Assembly (NCBI RefSeq): GCF_011806425.1
Contig: NZ_JAATOV010000004.1
Coordinates: 62,001-126,000 of the forward strand
DNA length: 64,000 nt
Origin: Thalassospira lucentensis
Lineage (GTDB): Bacteria > Pseudomonadota > Alphaproteobacteria > Rhodospirillales > Thalassospiraceae
Direction: 5' to 3'
The translations under genes were made by a program, and so were the position numbers. Below are positions 1 to 7,210 of the stretch, in pieces. Positions within the stretch are counted from its first letter, which is position 1. Each line of letters begins with the position of its first letter. The notes below the pieces were generated by a model that made no database searches, had not been told where the DNA came from, and saw nothing but the letters and a program-made list of their open reading frames with translations.

Positions 1-66
1 TTTGGCAGCAAAACCGAAATCGGCCTCAAACCCAAAGCTTCAAACCCAAAGCACAAAACAAGGTAA
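1..66 (+). CDS. possible C-terminal tail of an upstream gene (partial)
   Basis: An open frame enters the window at base 1 and stops at TAA 64-66. It would encode about 21 residues, rich in Lys and Pro and ending NPKHKTR. A 13-bp direct repeat (TCAAACCCAAAGC at 26-38 and 40-52) lies inside it. It would converge on the DUF1178 gene, with the hairpin at 104-127 between them. The fragment is too short to assign a family and could be chance reading. Confidence 0.3.
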   Translation, partial: FGSKTEIGLKPKASNPKHKTR

Positions 67-103
67 GCACGTCCGCAGAAGAAATCCGCACAAGAAAACA
101 TGT

Positions 104-127
104 GCCCCCAAAACCACCTTTGGGGGC
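104..127. terminator. hairpin between convergent ends
   Basis: A 9-bp perfect stem (104-112 with 119-127, arms GCCCCCAAA and TTTGGGGGC) with a 6-nt loop. Read on the minus strand it follows the DUF1178 stop by about 38 nt and is followed by ACATGTTTTC, so it is a plausible terminator for that gene, although the U-tract is weak. Confidence 0.5.
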
Positions 128-164
128 GTTATCGATCACTTCTTGCGCTGCCAGGGTCCGAACC

Positions 165-599
165 CTAGTTCTTTTTGGTTTTGTCGTCCCAAGGCAAGGC
201 ATGCACATCAATGCCTTCATCGACCAGCTCAACCGCTTCCTTGATCGATGCTTCGCCGTAAATGCCGCGCTTTTCGGTCTCGCCGTAATGGATTTTGCGC
301 GCTTCTTCGGCGAATTTGGTCCCGACATTTTCGCAGTTGGTTTCAACCTGTTTGCGGATTTCGGCAATGGCGGCTTGTGTGGCTTGGGTGACGGCGACTT
401 GGCGCTGCTTTTCCTGCGCCTCTTCTTTTTGGCGCGATGTGCGCAACCGTGGGGCCATCAACGCCTTGCCGACATTGGACGTCCCGCACACCGGACAGGA
501 CAAATCCCCACCGGCGGCCTGCGCGTCATAAGTCGCGCCGTCCTTGAACCAGCCTTCAAATTCGTGATCATGTTCGCATTTAAGCTGAAATAGAATCAT
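165..599 (-). CDS. DUF1178 family protein
   Basis: A 144-aa protein starting MILFQLKCEHDHEFEGWF. The ATG at 599 is chosen because family members begin at this motif; an upstream in-frame extension adds only low-quality sequence. The N-terminus carries paired metal-binding-type elements, a Cys in KCEHDHEFEGWF and then CPVCG, typical of a small zinc-ribbon-like DUF1178 domain. A charged Gln/Glu-rich helix follows, and the C-terminus ends in a WDDKTKKN-like tail. The function of the family is unknown. In alphaproteobacteria this gene often sits beside a nitrilase, grxC and comF. Here those genes lie 4.5-8 kb away on the same strand, with accessory genes between. Confidence 0.85.
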   Translation of the reverse strand: MILFQLKCEHDHEFEGWFKDGATYDAQAAGGDLSCPVCGTSNVGKALMAPRLRTSRQKEEAQEKQRQVAVTQATQAAIAEIRKQVETNCENVGTKFAEEARKIHYGETEKRGIYGEASIKEAVELVDEGIDVHALPWDDKTKKN

Positions 600-715
600 G
601 ATGGTGTTTGCAGAAACCGTATTGTTCGTATGACGATAAGATAACTGTAATATGGACTGTCTGGGCGATGATCGCCAGTCAGGTGAGAAACCTTCAATAA
701 ACAAGATTTATAAAA

Positions 716-1258
716 ATGTCATCCCAATTGCCATCCCCTTCCCCATCGCCTTGGATCACGCAGCACGCCCCGGCCCCCAAGCCAGCGCAAAATCATGCCC
801 TCGACCTTGCATGTGGCACCGGCCGACACAGCTTTTGGCTGGCCGATCACGGATGGCAGGTCACCGCCCTTGATCGCGATCTGTCAAAAACCGACTGTGC
901 TGCCAATCCTACGATCAATTGGCAACAGGCCGACCTTGAAACCGGCACGTGGCCCCTTGGTGACCAGCAATTTGATCTGATTGTCGTCGTCAATTACCTG
1001 CACCGGCCCCTGTTTGAACATCTGCGCGATGCAGTGCGGCAGGGCGGCTTCCTGATCTACGAGACCTTTATGATCGGGAACGCGGCATTTGGTCGCCCGC
1101 GATCACCGGATTTCCTGCTCCGCCCCGACGAACTCAAAGATACATTTTCCGACTGGACCCTCCTTGCCCACCAGCAAGGCCCGATTTACGCGCATAACGG
1201 TGATGAAATTCGCGCGATAAAACAATCGATTGTCGCGCAAAAGCCGTCAAAAACCTGA
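716..1258 (+). CDS. class I SAM-dependent methyltransferase
   Basis: A 180-aa protein with a Rossmann-type methyltransferase core. The glycine-rich SAM motif I reads LDLACGTGRHSFWLA (about residues 29-43). It is followed by an acidic loop after VTALDRD and motif IV around FDLIVVVNYLHRP. This resembles the TehB/Methyltransf_25 type of small soluble enzyme. The substrate cannot be deduced. The Pro/Ser-rich N-terminus before the motif is probably disordered. It stands alone, divergent from DUF1178 and about 150 bp upstream of the PhoX gene. No catalytic residue beyond the SAM fold is diagnostic, so only the class is certain. Confidence 0.85.
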   Translation: MSSQLPSPSPSPWITQHAPAPKPAQNHALDLACGTGRHSFWLADHGWQVTALDRDLSKTDCAANPTINWQQADLETGTWPLGDQQFDLIVVVNYLHRPLFEHLRDAVRQGGFLIYETFMIGNAAFGRPRSPDFLLRPDELKDTFSDWTLLAHQQGPIYAHNGDEIRAIKQSIVAQKPSKT

Positions 1259-1406
1259 TCAAAAGGTGCTTTGAAAATCGACTGCAATAAATCCGTAACG
1301 TCCTGTTTTTGCAAAAAGAAACATAACTTTCACAATCAAAACTTTTCGTTTCTGGCATTTTCTTCCCAGCCATTTCCCGCATAAGGCCCGTTGAGAGAGA
1401 AAAGCC

Positions 1407-3320
1407 ATGAGCGATAAATACGAAATCATCGAAGATAGCGACGATATCCCGTCCAACCCGACCAACAATCCGCGCATCGACGATCTGATCAGTGCCCGCC
1501 TTTCCCGGCGTGGCTTTTTCAAGGGCCTGATGGCAACATCGGCTGTTGTGGGTGCCGGCATCGCGACCCGTGGTGCCGCCAAGGCGGCCCCTGCCTCAAC
1601 CCTGACCTTTAAGTCGATCCCGCAGAAAATTACCGAAACCCACGCGGTTGCCGATGGCTATGACGCCAACGTGCTGATCCGCTGGGGTGACAAGGTTGTC
1701 GCCGACGCACCGGCATTCGTGCCCGGTCAGGTTGACGCCGCTGCGCAGAACAAACAGTTTGGCTACAATAATGACTTTGTCGCCTTTATGCCGCTGCCGG
1801 TCGGGTCGAACAATTCCGATCACGGCCTGCTGTGCGTCAGCCACGAATACACCAATGCCGAACTGATGTGGCCGGGCCTCGAAGACGGCATGGGGGCCAG
1901 CAAGGAACAGGCCCTTCACGAAATTGCCGCCCATGGTCATTCGGTCATTGAAATCAAAAAATCTGGCAATACGTGGCAGGTTGCTGACGGATCCGACTAT
2001 GCCCGTCGCATTTCCCCGCTTGATACCGAAATGCAGATTACCGGCCCTGTGGCCGGTCATGACCGCCTTAAAACCAAGACCGATCCGACCGGCACACGCG
2101 TGATCGGCACGCTCAACAACTGTGCGGGTGGCAAAACCCCATGGGGTACGGTCCTGATCGCCGAGGAAAACTTCAACGGTTACTTTGGCGGCGACATTGC
2201 CAAAACCAGCGAAGAACGCAACTACAAGCGTTTGGGCATCAGCAAGGACAGCTGGTATTCATGGGTCAAATATTTCGACCGTTTCAACGTTGAAAAGGAC
2301 CCGAACGAGCCAAACAAATTTGGCTGGATGGTCGAAATCGATCCCTATGATCCAACCTCGATGCCCAAAAAGCGCACCGCCCTTGGCCGCTTCAAGCACG
2401 AAGGCGCGACCGTGATCCTGAATAAGGACAACTCGGTTGTTGCCTATTCCGGTGACGATCAGCGCTTTGACTATCTCTATAAATTCATTGCCACGAACAA
2501 ATACAATCCGAATGACCGTGCGGCGAACATGGACCTTTTGGAAAACGGCACACTGTATGTCGCCAAATTCCATGATGATGGCAGCCTCGACTGGATGCCG
2601 CTGAACTTTGGCGAAGGCCCGCTCACAGCGGAAAATGACTTCCACAGTCAGGCCGATGTTCTGATCGAAACCCGACGTGCCGCCGACCTTTTGGGGGCCA
2701 CCCAGATGGACCGTCCCGAAGACGTCGAACCGAACCCGGTCAATGGCAAGGTCTATGTCATGCTGACCAACAACTCCAAACGCAAGGAAGGCAACGCACC
2801 GAACCCGCGTGCAGCCAACCCGCATGGTCACGTGCTTGAACTCACCCCTCCGGGTGGGCGCGGCAAGGATGCCGATCACACCGCAAGTCGCTTTAATTGG
2901 GACATCATGATTGCCGGGGGCAACCCGGCGGTTGCCGATCACAAGGCGGTCTACCATCCCGCCGCCGAAAGCTGGGTTTCCTGCCCGGACAACATGGCAA
3001 TCGACCATCGTGGGCGTCTTTGGATCTCCACCGATGGCGCACCGAAATCCGACATTCCTGATGGCATGCACGCCACCGATGTCGATGGTCCGGGCCGTGC
3101 GCTGACCAAGTTCTTCTTTGCCTGCCCGGTTGGCGCAGAAATGTGCGGCCCGGAATTCACCCCGGATGGAAAGACGCTGTTCCTTGCTGTTCAGCATCCC
3201 GCTGACGGGTCAACTTTTGACACGCCAAGCACCCGCTGGCCGGACTTCCAGGCGAAACTGCCACCCCGTCCGTCGGTCGTGGCTGTCACCAAAAATGACG
3301 GCGGCGAAATCGCAGGCTAA
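1407..3320 (+). CDS. phoX: PhoX-type alkaline phosphatase (DUF839), Tat-exported
   Basis: A 637-aa protein. A twin-arginine signal, SRRGFFKG at residues 33-40, is followed by a hydrophobic stretch and an Ala-rich cleavage region near residue 57, so export to the periplasm by Tat is expected. The mature part matches the DUF839/PhoX beta-propeller family. Characterised members are Ca2+/Fe-dependent phosphomonoesterases that release phosphate from organic esters. Length agrees with the family (about 600-700 aa). A GAGAGAGAAAA purine tract precedes the ATG. I looked for a Pho box in the 148-bp upstream gap and saw no convincing one, so phosphate control is unproven. A strong terminator follows at 3353-3386. 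Confidence 0.9.
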   Translation: MSDKYEIIEDSDDIPSNPTNNPRIDDLISARLSRRGFFKGLMATSAVVGAGIATRGAAKAAPASTLTFKSIPQKITETHAVADGYDANVLIRWGDKVVADAPAFVPGQVDAAAQNKQFGYNNDFVAFMPLPVGSNNSDHGLLCVSHEYTNAELMWPGLEDGMGASKEQALHEIAAHGHSVIEIKKSGNTWQVADGSDYARRISPLDTEMQITGPVAGHDRLKTKTDPTGTRVIGTLNNCAGGKTPWGTVLIAEENFNGYFGGDIAKTSEERNYKRLGISKDSWYSWVKYFDRFNVEKDPNEPNKFGWMVEIDPYDPTSMPKKRTALGRFKHEGATVILNKDNSVVAYSGDDQRFDYLYKFIATNKYNPNDRAANMDLLENGTLYVAKFHDDGSLDWMPLNFGEGPLTAENDFHSQADVLIETRRAADLLGATQMDRPEDVEPNPVNGKVYVMLTNNSKRKEGNAPNPRAANPHGHVLELTPPGGRGKDADHTASRFNWDIMIAGGNPAVADHKAVYHPAAESWVSCPDNMAIDHRGRLWISTDGAPKSDIPDGMHATDVDGPGRALTKFFFACPVGAEMCGPEFTPDGKTLFLAVQHPADGSTFDTPSTRWPDFQAKLPPRPSVVAVTKNDGGEIAG

Positions 3321-3352
3321 TCCCTGCCGTCGCTTCCCGTCTTTCAACGCAA

Positions 3353-3386
3353 AACGCACCGGTCCCTTTGCCGGTGCGTTTTTGTT
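3353..3386 (+). terminator. intrinsic terminator of phoX
   Basis: A 10-bp perfect stem, AACGCACCGG at 3353-3362 with CCGGTGCGTT at 3371-3380, with an 8-nt loop and a downstream T-rich run. It lies 32 nt after the phoX stop. Confidence 0.9.
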
Positions 3387-3418
3387 TGTTTGGTTGTTTG
3401 TTTGGTTGTTTGTTTGGT
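3383..3418 (+). repeat. 12-bp T/G-rich tandem repeat, three copies
   Basis: Three exact copies of TGTTTGTTTGGT run directly out of the phoX terminator T-tract toward the convergent YHS gene, which ends at 3439. Exact repetition suggests recent slipped-strand expansion and likely copy-number polymorphism. No function is evident. Confidence 0.9.
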
Positions 3419-3438
3419 TGTTCACTGCCGATGCGTGA

Positions 3439-3978
3439 TCACTTAATCGGCGCTGGCCCGCCATAGGTACCATCATTGTCACTGATATCGGTCCAGTTAT
3501 CATCTGACGCGTCATCGGGCTCAAGATCGGTCCAATTTTCATTCGCGGTGCTGATATAATCGTTGGCATCCGCACTCCATGTTTCCGCGACCTCGGGCGT
3601 GATGTTTAGATAAAGCTGCCCATCGACAATCCGCCACAGGTTCGGGTTGGCGGGCACTTTCGCATCCTTGGCAACGCCAAACGCGCAATGACCATCATAT
3701 TTCGGGGCATATTTCGCCGGATTGGCTAAAAACATGTCGCGGTTTTCGGCGGACGAAAACGCCCATGTCGCCCCATTATAATCGGCGGTAATATCGGCCC
3801 TGCCCGGCACCGCTCGCGGCGGCATCATGCCCGGTTCTTTTTGCGCCAAATTAAAATAGGCCACCGCGTCATAGCCACTTACCGCAAAGCCGGTTTCATC
3901 TACATATTGCGCCCCGGCAACGGCTGCACCCGTCATCCCCACCAACACAGCAGCACTCATCATCAATCGCTTGAACAT
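3439..3978 (-). CDS. secreted YHS-domain protein
   Basis: A 179-aa protein. A Sec signal peptide (KR then a hydrophobic core, cleavage near AVAGA, about residue 22) precedes a YHS-like domain. Landmarks are VSGYDAVAYF (about 33-42), WAFSSAENRDMFLANPAKYAPKYDGHCAFGVA (about 71-103) and a tail with LYLNITPEV. YHS domains are thought to bind metals, often copper or iron, and periplasmic members commonly occur alone. The last 35 residues are unusually acidic and contain two NWTD repeats. The RBS GGAGAAACGAG precedes the ATG. It is convergent with phoX and shares the intergenic terminator region. The substrate is unknown. Confidence 0.85.
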   Translation of the reverse strand: MFKRLMMSAAVLVGMTGAAVAGAQYVDETGFAVSGYDAVAYFNLAQKEPGMMPPRAVPGRADITADYNGATWAFSSAENRDMFLANPAKYAPKYDGHCAFGVAKDAKVPANPNLWRIVDGQLYLNITPEVAETWSADANDYISTANENWTDLEPDDASDDNWTDISDNDGTYGGPAPIK

Positions 3979-4141
3979 ATCTCGTTTCTCCGGTCCAATT
4001 AACGCACTCAGTTAAAGCCATGCGCCCAGAATGGCGCAGGCGACCGCAAAATCGAAATGACGTCGCGACACTGTTTCGTGAATGTGTGTGAGGGCAAAAC
4101 CCTGTTACGAAAAAATCAGTGATTTTCGACACAAAAAGCCC

Positions 4142-4172
4142 TTGACCTAAACTTAAGTTAAGGAATTACCAA
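4142..4172 (+). promoter_or_regulatory. SoxR/MerR-type promoter of the VOC gene
   Basis: TTGACC (-35, 4142-4147) is separated by exactly 19 bp from TACCAA (-10-like, 4167-4172). The overlong spacer holds an 18-bp dyad, CCTAAACTTAAGTTAAGG at 4146-4163, with one mismatched pair. This geometry (dyad inside a 19-bp spacer, CCT...AGG ends) is the hallmark of promoters activated by DNA-twisting MerR-family regulators, and it closely resembles the SoxR box. No MerR-family gene is present in this window. Confidence 0.7.
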
Positions 4173-4209
4173 GGAAGCATCAGTTCCATTTAAGAAAAAG
4201 GAAACCGCC

Positions 4210-4593
4210 ATGACTGCTGCATTTCTCGAACATGTGAATTTCACCGTTTCCGATCCCGCCAAGACCGCGCAGAATTTGTGTGACTGGTTTGGCTGGCATG
4301 TCCGCTGGCATGGCGATTCGATCTATAATGGCACCACCTATCACGTCGGCAGCGACACCAGCTATGTCGCGCTCTATTCGCAAGGCGATCCAAACGAAGG
4401 GCACGAAACGTCTTACACCACGCGCGGCGGGATGAACCATGTTGCCATTGTGGTCGATGATCTCGATGCCACCGAACACCGCATCAAGGCCTCGGGGATC
4501 GAAACCTTTAACCACGCCAACTACGATCCCGGCCGCCGCTTCTATTTCCGCGACGCCGACGACATCGAATTTGAAGTGGTCAGCTACGCCTAA
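4210..4593 (+). CDS. VOC (glyoxalase/bleomycin-resistance fold) protein
   Basis: A 127-aa protein made of two beta-alpha-beta3 modules. Module 1 starts FLEHVNFTVSD (His8 a potential metal ligand). Module 2 starts at Asn76 with NHVAIVVDDLD and ends at residue 127 with IEFEVVSYA, where a conserved Glu of the fold lies. VOC proteins include glyoxalase I, dioxygenases and resistance proteins; the substrate cannot be read here. An AAGAAAAAGGAAA purine stretch precedes the ATG, and a SoxR/MerR-type promoter lies 38 bp upstream, suggesting induction by redox-cycling or electrophilic stress. The striking feature is that the DNA for module 2 (residues 76-127) is tandemly repeated downstream. Confidence 0.9.
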   Translation: MTAAFLEHVNFTVSDPAKTAQNLCDWFGWHVRWHGDSIYNGTTYHVGSDTSYVALYSQGDPNEGHETSYTTRGGMNHVAIVVDDLDATEHRIKASGIETFNHANYDPGRRFYFRDADDIEFEVVSYA

Positions 4594-4750
4594 CCATGTC
4601 GCCATTGTGGTCGATGATCTCGATGCCGCCAAACAAGGCATCAAGGCCGCCGGGGTCGAAACCTTTAACCACGCCAACGACGATCCCGGCCGCCGCTTCC
4701 ATTTCCGCGACGGCGACGGCATCGAGTTCGAAGTCGTCAGCGACACCTAA
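4592..4750 (+). pseudogene. VOC second-module cassette 2 (silent or coupled)
   Basis: Encodes 52 residues of the VOC second module (NHVAIVVDDLDAAKQGIK ... EFEVVSDT) with a terminal TAA, but has no in-frame start. It differs from the expressed module at 12 residues. An out-of-frame ATG at 4439 inside unit 1 opens a frame that runs through unit 1 and enters this cassette in its correct frame, giving a hypothetical 103-residue hybrid. Expression is unproven; it looks like a downstream spare copy. Confidence 0.75.
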
Positions 4751-4907
4751 CCATGTCGCCATTGTGGTCGATGGTCTCGAGGCCACCGAACACCGCATCA
4801 AGGCCGCCAGGATTGAAACCTTCGACCACGCCAACGACGATCCCGGCCGCCGCTTTTATTTCTGCGACGGCGATGACATCGAATTTGAAGTCGTCAGCGA
4901 CGCCTAA
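4749..4907 (+). pseudogene. VOC second-module cassette 3 (silent or coupled)
   Basis: Third copy of the module (NHVAIVVDGLEATEHRIK ... EFEVVSDA) with its own stop. It carries the unique changes GGT for GAT at codon 9, GAG for GAT at codon 11, AGG for GGG at codon 21 and TGC for CGC at codon 39. An ATG at 4596, two bases after the VOC stop codon (TAACCATG), opens a frame crossing unit 2 and entering this copy in frame. Confidence 0.75.
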
Positions 4908-5064
4908 CCCTGTCGCCATTGTGGTCGATGATCTCGATGCCACCAAACAACGCATCAAGGCCGCCGGGATCGAAACCTTCGACCACGCCAACGACGATCC
5001 CGGCCACCGCTTCTATTTCCGCGACGGCGACGACATCGAATTTGAAGTGGTCAGCTACGCCTAA
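4906..5064 (+). pseudogene. VOC second-module cassette 4 (silent or coupled)
   Basis: Last copy of the module (NPVAIVVDDLDATKQRIK ... EFEVVSYA). Its 3' end from codon 42 to the stop is identical to that of the expressed unit 1, consistent with it holding the ancestral gene end or having been converted. The ATG-forming bases of units 1-3 are changed (AACCCTG), so no further overlapping frame starts here. A frame from ATG 4753 enters it in frame. Confidence 0.75.
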
Positions 5065-5129
5065 CCATATGGGCGCTTACGGGGCACGAGATTTTCGGGT
5101 TTGCCGGGCTTACTTGGTTTTCTGCGGCG

Positions 5130-5966
5130 CTAGCACGGTTGATAGCTCTGATCGTTTTGCAGCGACGGCACCATCCGTCGCACTTCCTCGACCCGATCCA
5201 GATCGATCTCGGCGGTGACAAAGCCGGGTTCGGTCCCGCCATCGGCCAAAACAGTGCCCCACGGATCAATGATCAGCGAATGACCAAAGGTTTGCCGATT
5301 ACCCGGATGGTCACCGCACTGCGCGGCGGCAATGACAAAACAGCCATTTTCAATCGAGCGCGCCTTTAACAAGGTATGCCAGTGCGCCTGCCCGGTTGTC
5401 CGGGTAAAGGCCGCCGGGATGCTGAGCATCGTCGCACCAGCCTTGGCATAATCGCGAAACAGATGCCCAAACCGCACGTCATAGCAAATCGACACCCCGA
5501 TCTTGCCAAACTCGGTCTCGGCGATCTTGGCGGCATTTCCGGGCCGGAATGTTTTGCTTTCGCGGTAGCTTTCCCCATTGGCCAGATCGACATCAAACAT
5601 ATGGATTTTATCATATGACGTGATCACCTGCCCCTCAGGCCCAATCACAAAACACCGATTGGCCACCCGGTCTTCATCCCGTTCCTCGCCGCTGACCTTC
5701 ACATGCAACGACCCCACAATCAGGGTCGATTGCAGCTCGGCGGCCAAATCGCGGAAAAAGCTCAATGCCGGATGGTCATTTTCGGCAAAGGCGGCGGCAC
5801 GCACCTTTTCCCCGCCAAATGACATCATCGACACGTTTTCGGGAAATGCGATCAACCGCGCCCCTGCCGCATGCGCATCACGGGCATAGGCCGCTGCGCG
5901 CGCAAGATTGTCGGACATATCATCACAGGAATTCACCTGAACACAGGCCGCCATGAAACGGGTCAT
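5130..5966 (-). CDS. carbon-nitrogen hydrolase (nitrilase superfamily, Nit-like amidase)
   Basis: A 278-aa protein with the complete Glu-Lys-Cys triad of the nitrilase superfamily: Glu43 in FPEN, Lys120 in YDKIHMFDVD and Cys161 in SICYDVRF. The IHMFDVD motif and the length match the Nit1/Nit2-like branch, whose characterised members hydrolyse deaminated glutathione or omega-amides; that assignment is inference. The ATG at 5966 is preferred over GTG 5969 because AAGGAG lies 8 nt upstream. In many alphaproteobacteria this gene lies directly next to grxC and DUF1178. Here a GntR gene separates it from grxC and several genes separate it from DUF1178. Its end converges on the VOC cassette array. 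Confidence 0.9.
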   Translation of the reverse strand: MTRFMAACVQVNSCDDMSDNLARAAAYARDAHAAGARLIAFPENVSMMSFGGEKVRAAAFAENDHPALSFFRDLAAELQSTLIVGSLHVKVSGEERDEDRVANRCFVIGPEGQVITSYDKIHMFDVDLANGESYRESKTFRPGNAAKIAETEFGKIGVSICYDVRFGHLFRDYAKAGATMLSIPAAFTRTTGQAHWHTLLKARSIENGCFVIAAAQCGDHPGNRQTFGHSLIIDPWGTVLADGGTEPGFVTAEIDLDRVEEVRRMVPSLQNDQSYQPC

Positions 5967-6201
5967 CACGCAGTCTCCTTTTTATCATTTCCCGATGATG
6001 ATGATGAAGATGTCAGCGCGATGCGGCAACAGTCATTTGCCAAAACTCATACAAATACAAATCAACGGTCCCGCGTGCGGATGACCACGTTCTGAACCGC
6101 TGCAACGACTTTTCACCAAAAACAAATAATCTCGATCATTATTCACAATTTATGATCAATCAGGGCTGGGGCAAATTTCGACTTTCGCGATATCAAATTA
6201 G

Positions 6202-6209
6202 TGTATACA
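6202..6209. promoter_or_regulatory. TGTATACA palindrome, candidate GntR operator
   Basis: A perfect 8-bp palindrome, TGTATACA, 30 bp upstream of the GntR start codon at 6239. The same core lies upstream of the second GntR gene (13275-13284), and FadR/FCD-type regulators often bind T-N-GTATAC-like dyads near their own genes. It is probably an autoregulatory site. Confidence 0.5.
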
Positions 6210-6238
6210 GTATTCCACATACCCAAGAAGGATCGAAG

Positions 6239-6910
6239 ATGGAACCTCTTTCCGGCCGTAAAAGTCTGACTGACGAAGTGCATGACCGTTTGGTCGACGC
6301 ACTTTGTTCCGGTGCACTCCCTCCCGGAACACCCTTGCGTCAGGAAGCCTTGGCTGAGGAACTCAATGTCTCGCGGCAACCGGTGTTGCAAGCTCTAGGG
6401 TTGCTGCGGCGTGATGGACTGGTCGAACCGATGGGACGGCGCGGATATCGTGTTGCCCCGGTGGATGCCGATTTGGTCCGACACGTATATGACCTGCGAG
6501 AAGCGTTTGACGGGCTTGCGGCCCGTTTAGCCGCACATTCCTTGGCATCGGACCGGAAGTCGGGTCTGCGGGCTGCCATCGAACAGGGACACCACGCTCT
6601 GGGCAGCGGCGACACCGCAGAACTTGTTGCAGCCGACGTCGCATTCCATCAAACGATCTATCGCCTGTCGGGCAATCCCCTGTTGCCCGAAGCATCGGCC
6701 GCTGTGTGGCTGCAAATCCGGCGCGTGATGCATGCCGAACTCCAGAACGGATCGTCCCGAGATCCCATCTGGATTGAACATGAAACCATCGCCGACGCAA
6801 TCTGTGCCGGCGATGGTCATCTTGCGCAAAAACTGGCGATTGAGCATACCCAAAATGCCAAAAAACGCCTGATTTCCAACATGCGCGATAGCGACAACAC
6901 CCCAAACTAA
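6239..6910 (+). CDS. GntR family regulator with FCD domain
   Basis: A 223-aa protein. The winged helix-turn-helix spans about residues 5-75 (LRQEALAEELNVSRQPVLQALGLLRRDGLVE, then the wing RRGYRVAP). The C-terminal all-helical FCD ligand-binding domain follows, with likely metal-binding residues in the DVAFHQTIYRLSGNP and IEHTQNAKK regions. The start at 6239 is preferred over upstream frames because AAGAAGGA lies 6 nt before it. The gene has no obvious target neighbour. It sits between the nitrilase and grxC on the opposite strand, as if inserted into a conserved cluster. The ligand is unknown; the FadR/VanR subfamily generally senses carboxylic acids. Confidence 0.88.
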   Translation: MEPLSGRKSLTDEVHDRLVDALCSGALPPGTPLRQEALAEELNVSRQPVLQALGLLRRDGLVEPMGRRGYRVAPVDADLVRHVYDLREAFDGLAARLAAHSLASDRKSGLRAAIEQGHHALGSGDTAELVAADVAFHQTIYRLSGNPLLPEASAAVWLQIRRVMHAELQNGSSRDPIWIEHETIADAICAGDGHLAQKLAIEHTQNAKKRLISNMRDSDNTPN

Positions 6911-7210
6911 CCATCCCCTCGCGCCCCAATCCACCGCGCCATAAAAACAAAATGCGTGGTGGGACCAATAGGCAGCACCTCTTCGCCACCTTAGCCGTCC
7001 TTAGCAAACGCCGGCCAAATAGCACGTACCTGAACAAATCAGGGGGCGTTGGCAGCTCGTTTTGAAATCAGCACTGTTGTTTTACCGGACCAATTTTGAC
7101 GCGACGCAGAGGCCTGTTGATGATGGTCACGGACAACTCGCCCCCAAAACGCAAAAACCCCGGCCAAAAGCCGGGGTTTTTATCATCATACAATTGCCTA
7201 AGCGATTGGA
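6911..7210. other. intergenic region, GntR to grxC
   Basis: 300 bp between the convergent GntR and grxC ends. The only clear element is the bidirectional terminator at 7153-7181. I see no credible gene, RNA or transposon remnant in the rest. Confidence 0.6.
7153..7181. terminator. bidirectional intrinsic terminator (grxC / GntR)
   Basis: A perfect 12-bp stem (AAAAACCCCGGC with GCCGGGGTTTTT) around a 5-nt loop, with T-tracts on both strands, 30 bp beyond the grxC stop. Confidence 0.92.

Larger units (their letters stand above)
4435..5062 (+). repeat. four 157-bp tandem cassettes encoding the second VOC module
   Basis: Units begin at 4435, 4592, 4749 and 4906, each exactly 157 bp (52 codons plus one base) with no indels. 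Unit 1 is the 3' end of the functional VOC gene. The other three lie beyond its stop codon, each shifted by one frame relative to the previous unit and each closing with its own TAA. Unit 1 differs from units 2, 3 and 4 at 17, 16 and 11 positions, and most changed codons alter the amino acid. Variants are shared in conflicting patterns: codons 14-15 group units 1+3 against 2+4, codons 25-26 group 1+2 against 3+4, and codons 48 and 51 group 1+4 against 2+3. This indicates exchange between copies. Confidence 0.95.

Noticed and set aside
145..168. tRNA T-arm-like string (GGGTTCGGACCC on the minus strand)
   Set aside because: No cloverleaf can be drawn around it, the loop lacks the TTCRA pattern in the right place, and it overlaps the DUF1178 stop codon.
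1259..1406. Possible Pho box upstream of phoX
   Set aside because: Only one CTTTCAC-like half-site; the second repeat is not at the required spacing.
2259..3197. Long minus-strand open frame of 312 codons opposite phoX
   Set aside because: It is a shadow of the strongly supported phoX gene; no family resemblance or RBS.
4435..5062. CRISPR or satellite interpretation of the tandem repeat
   Set aside because: Units are contiguous without spacers, 157 bp long and protein-coding in character.
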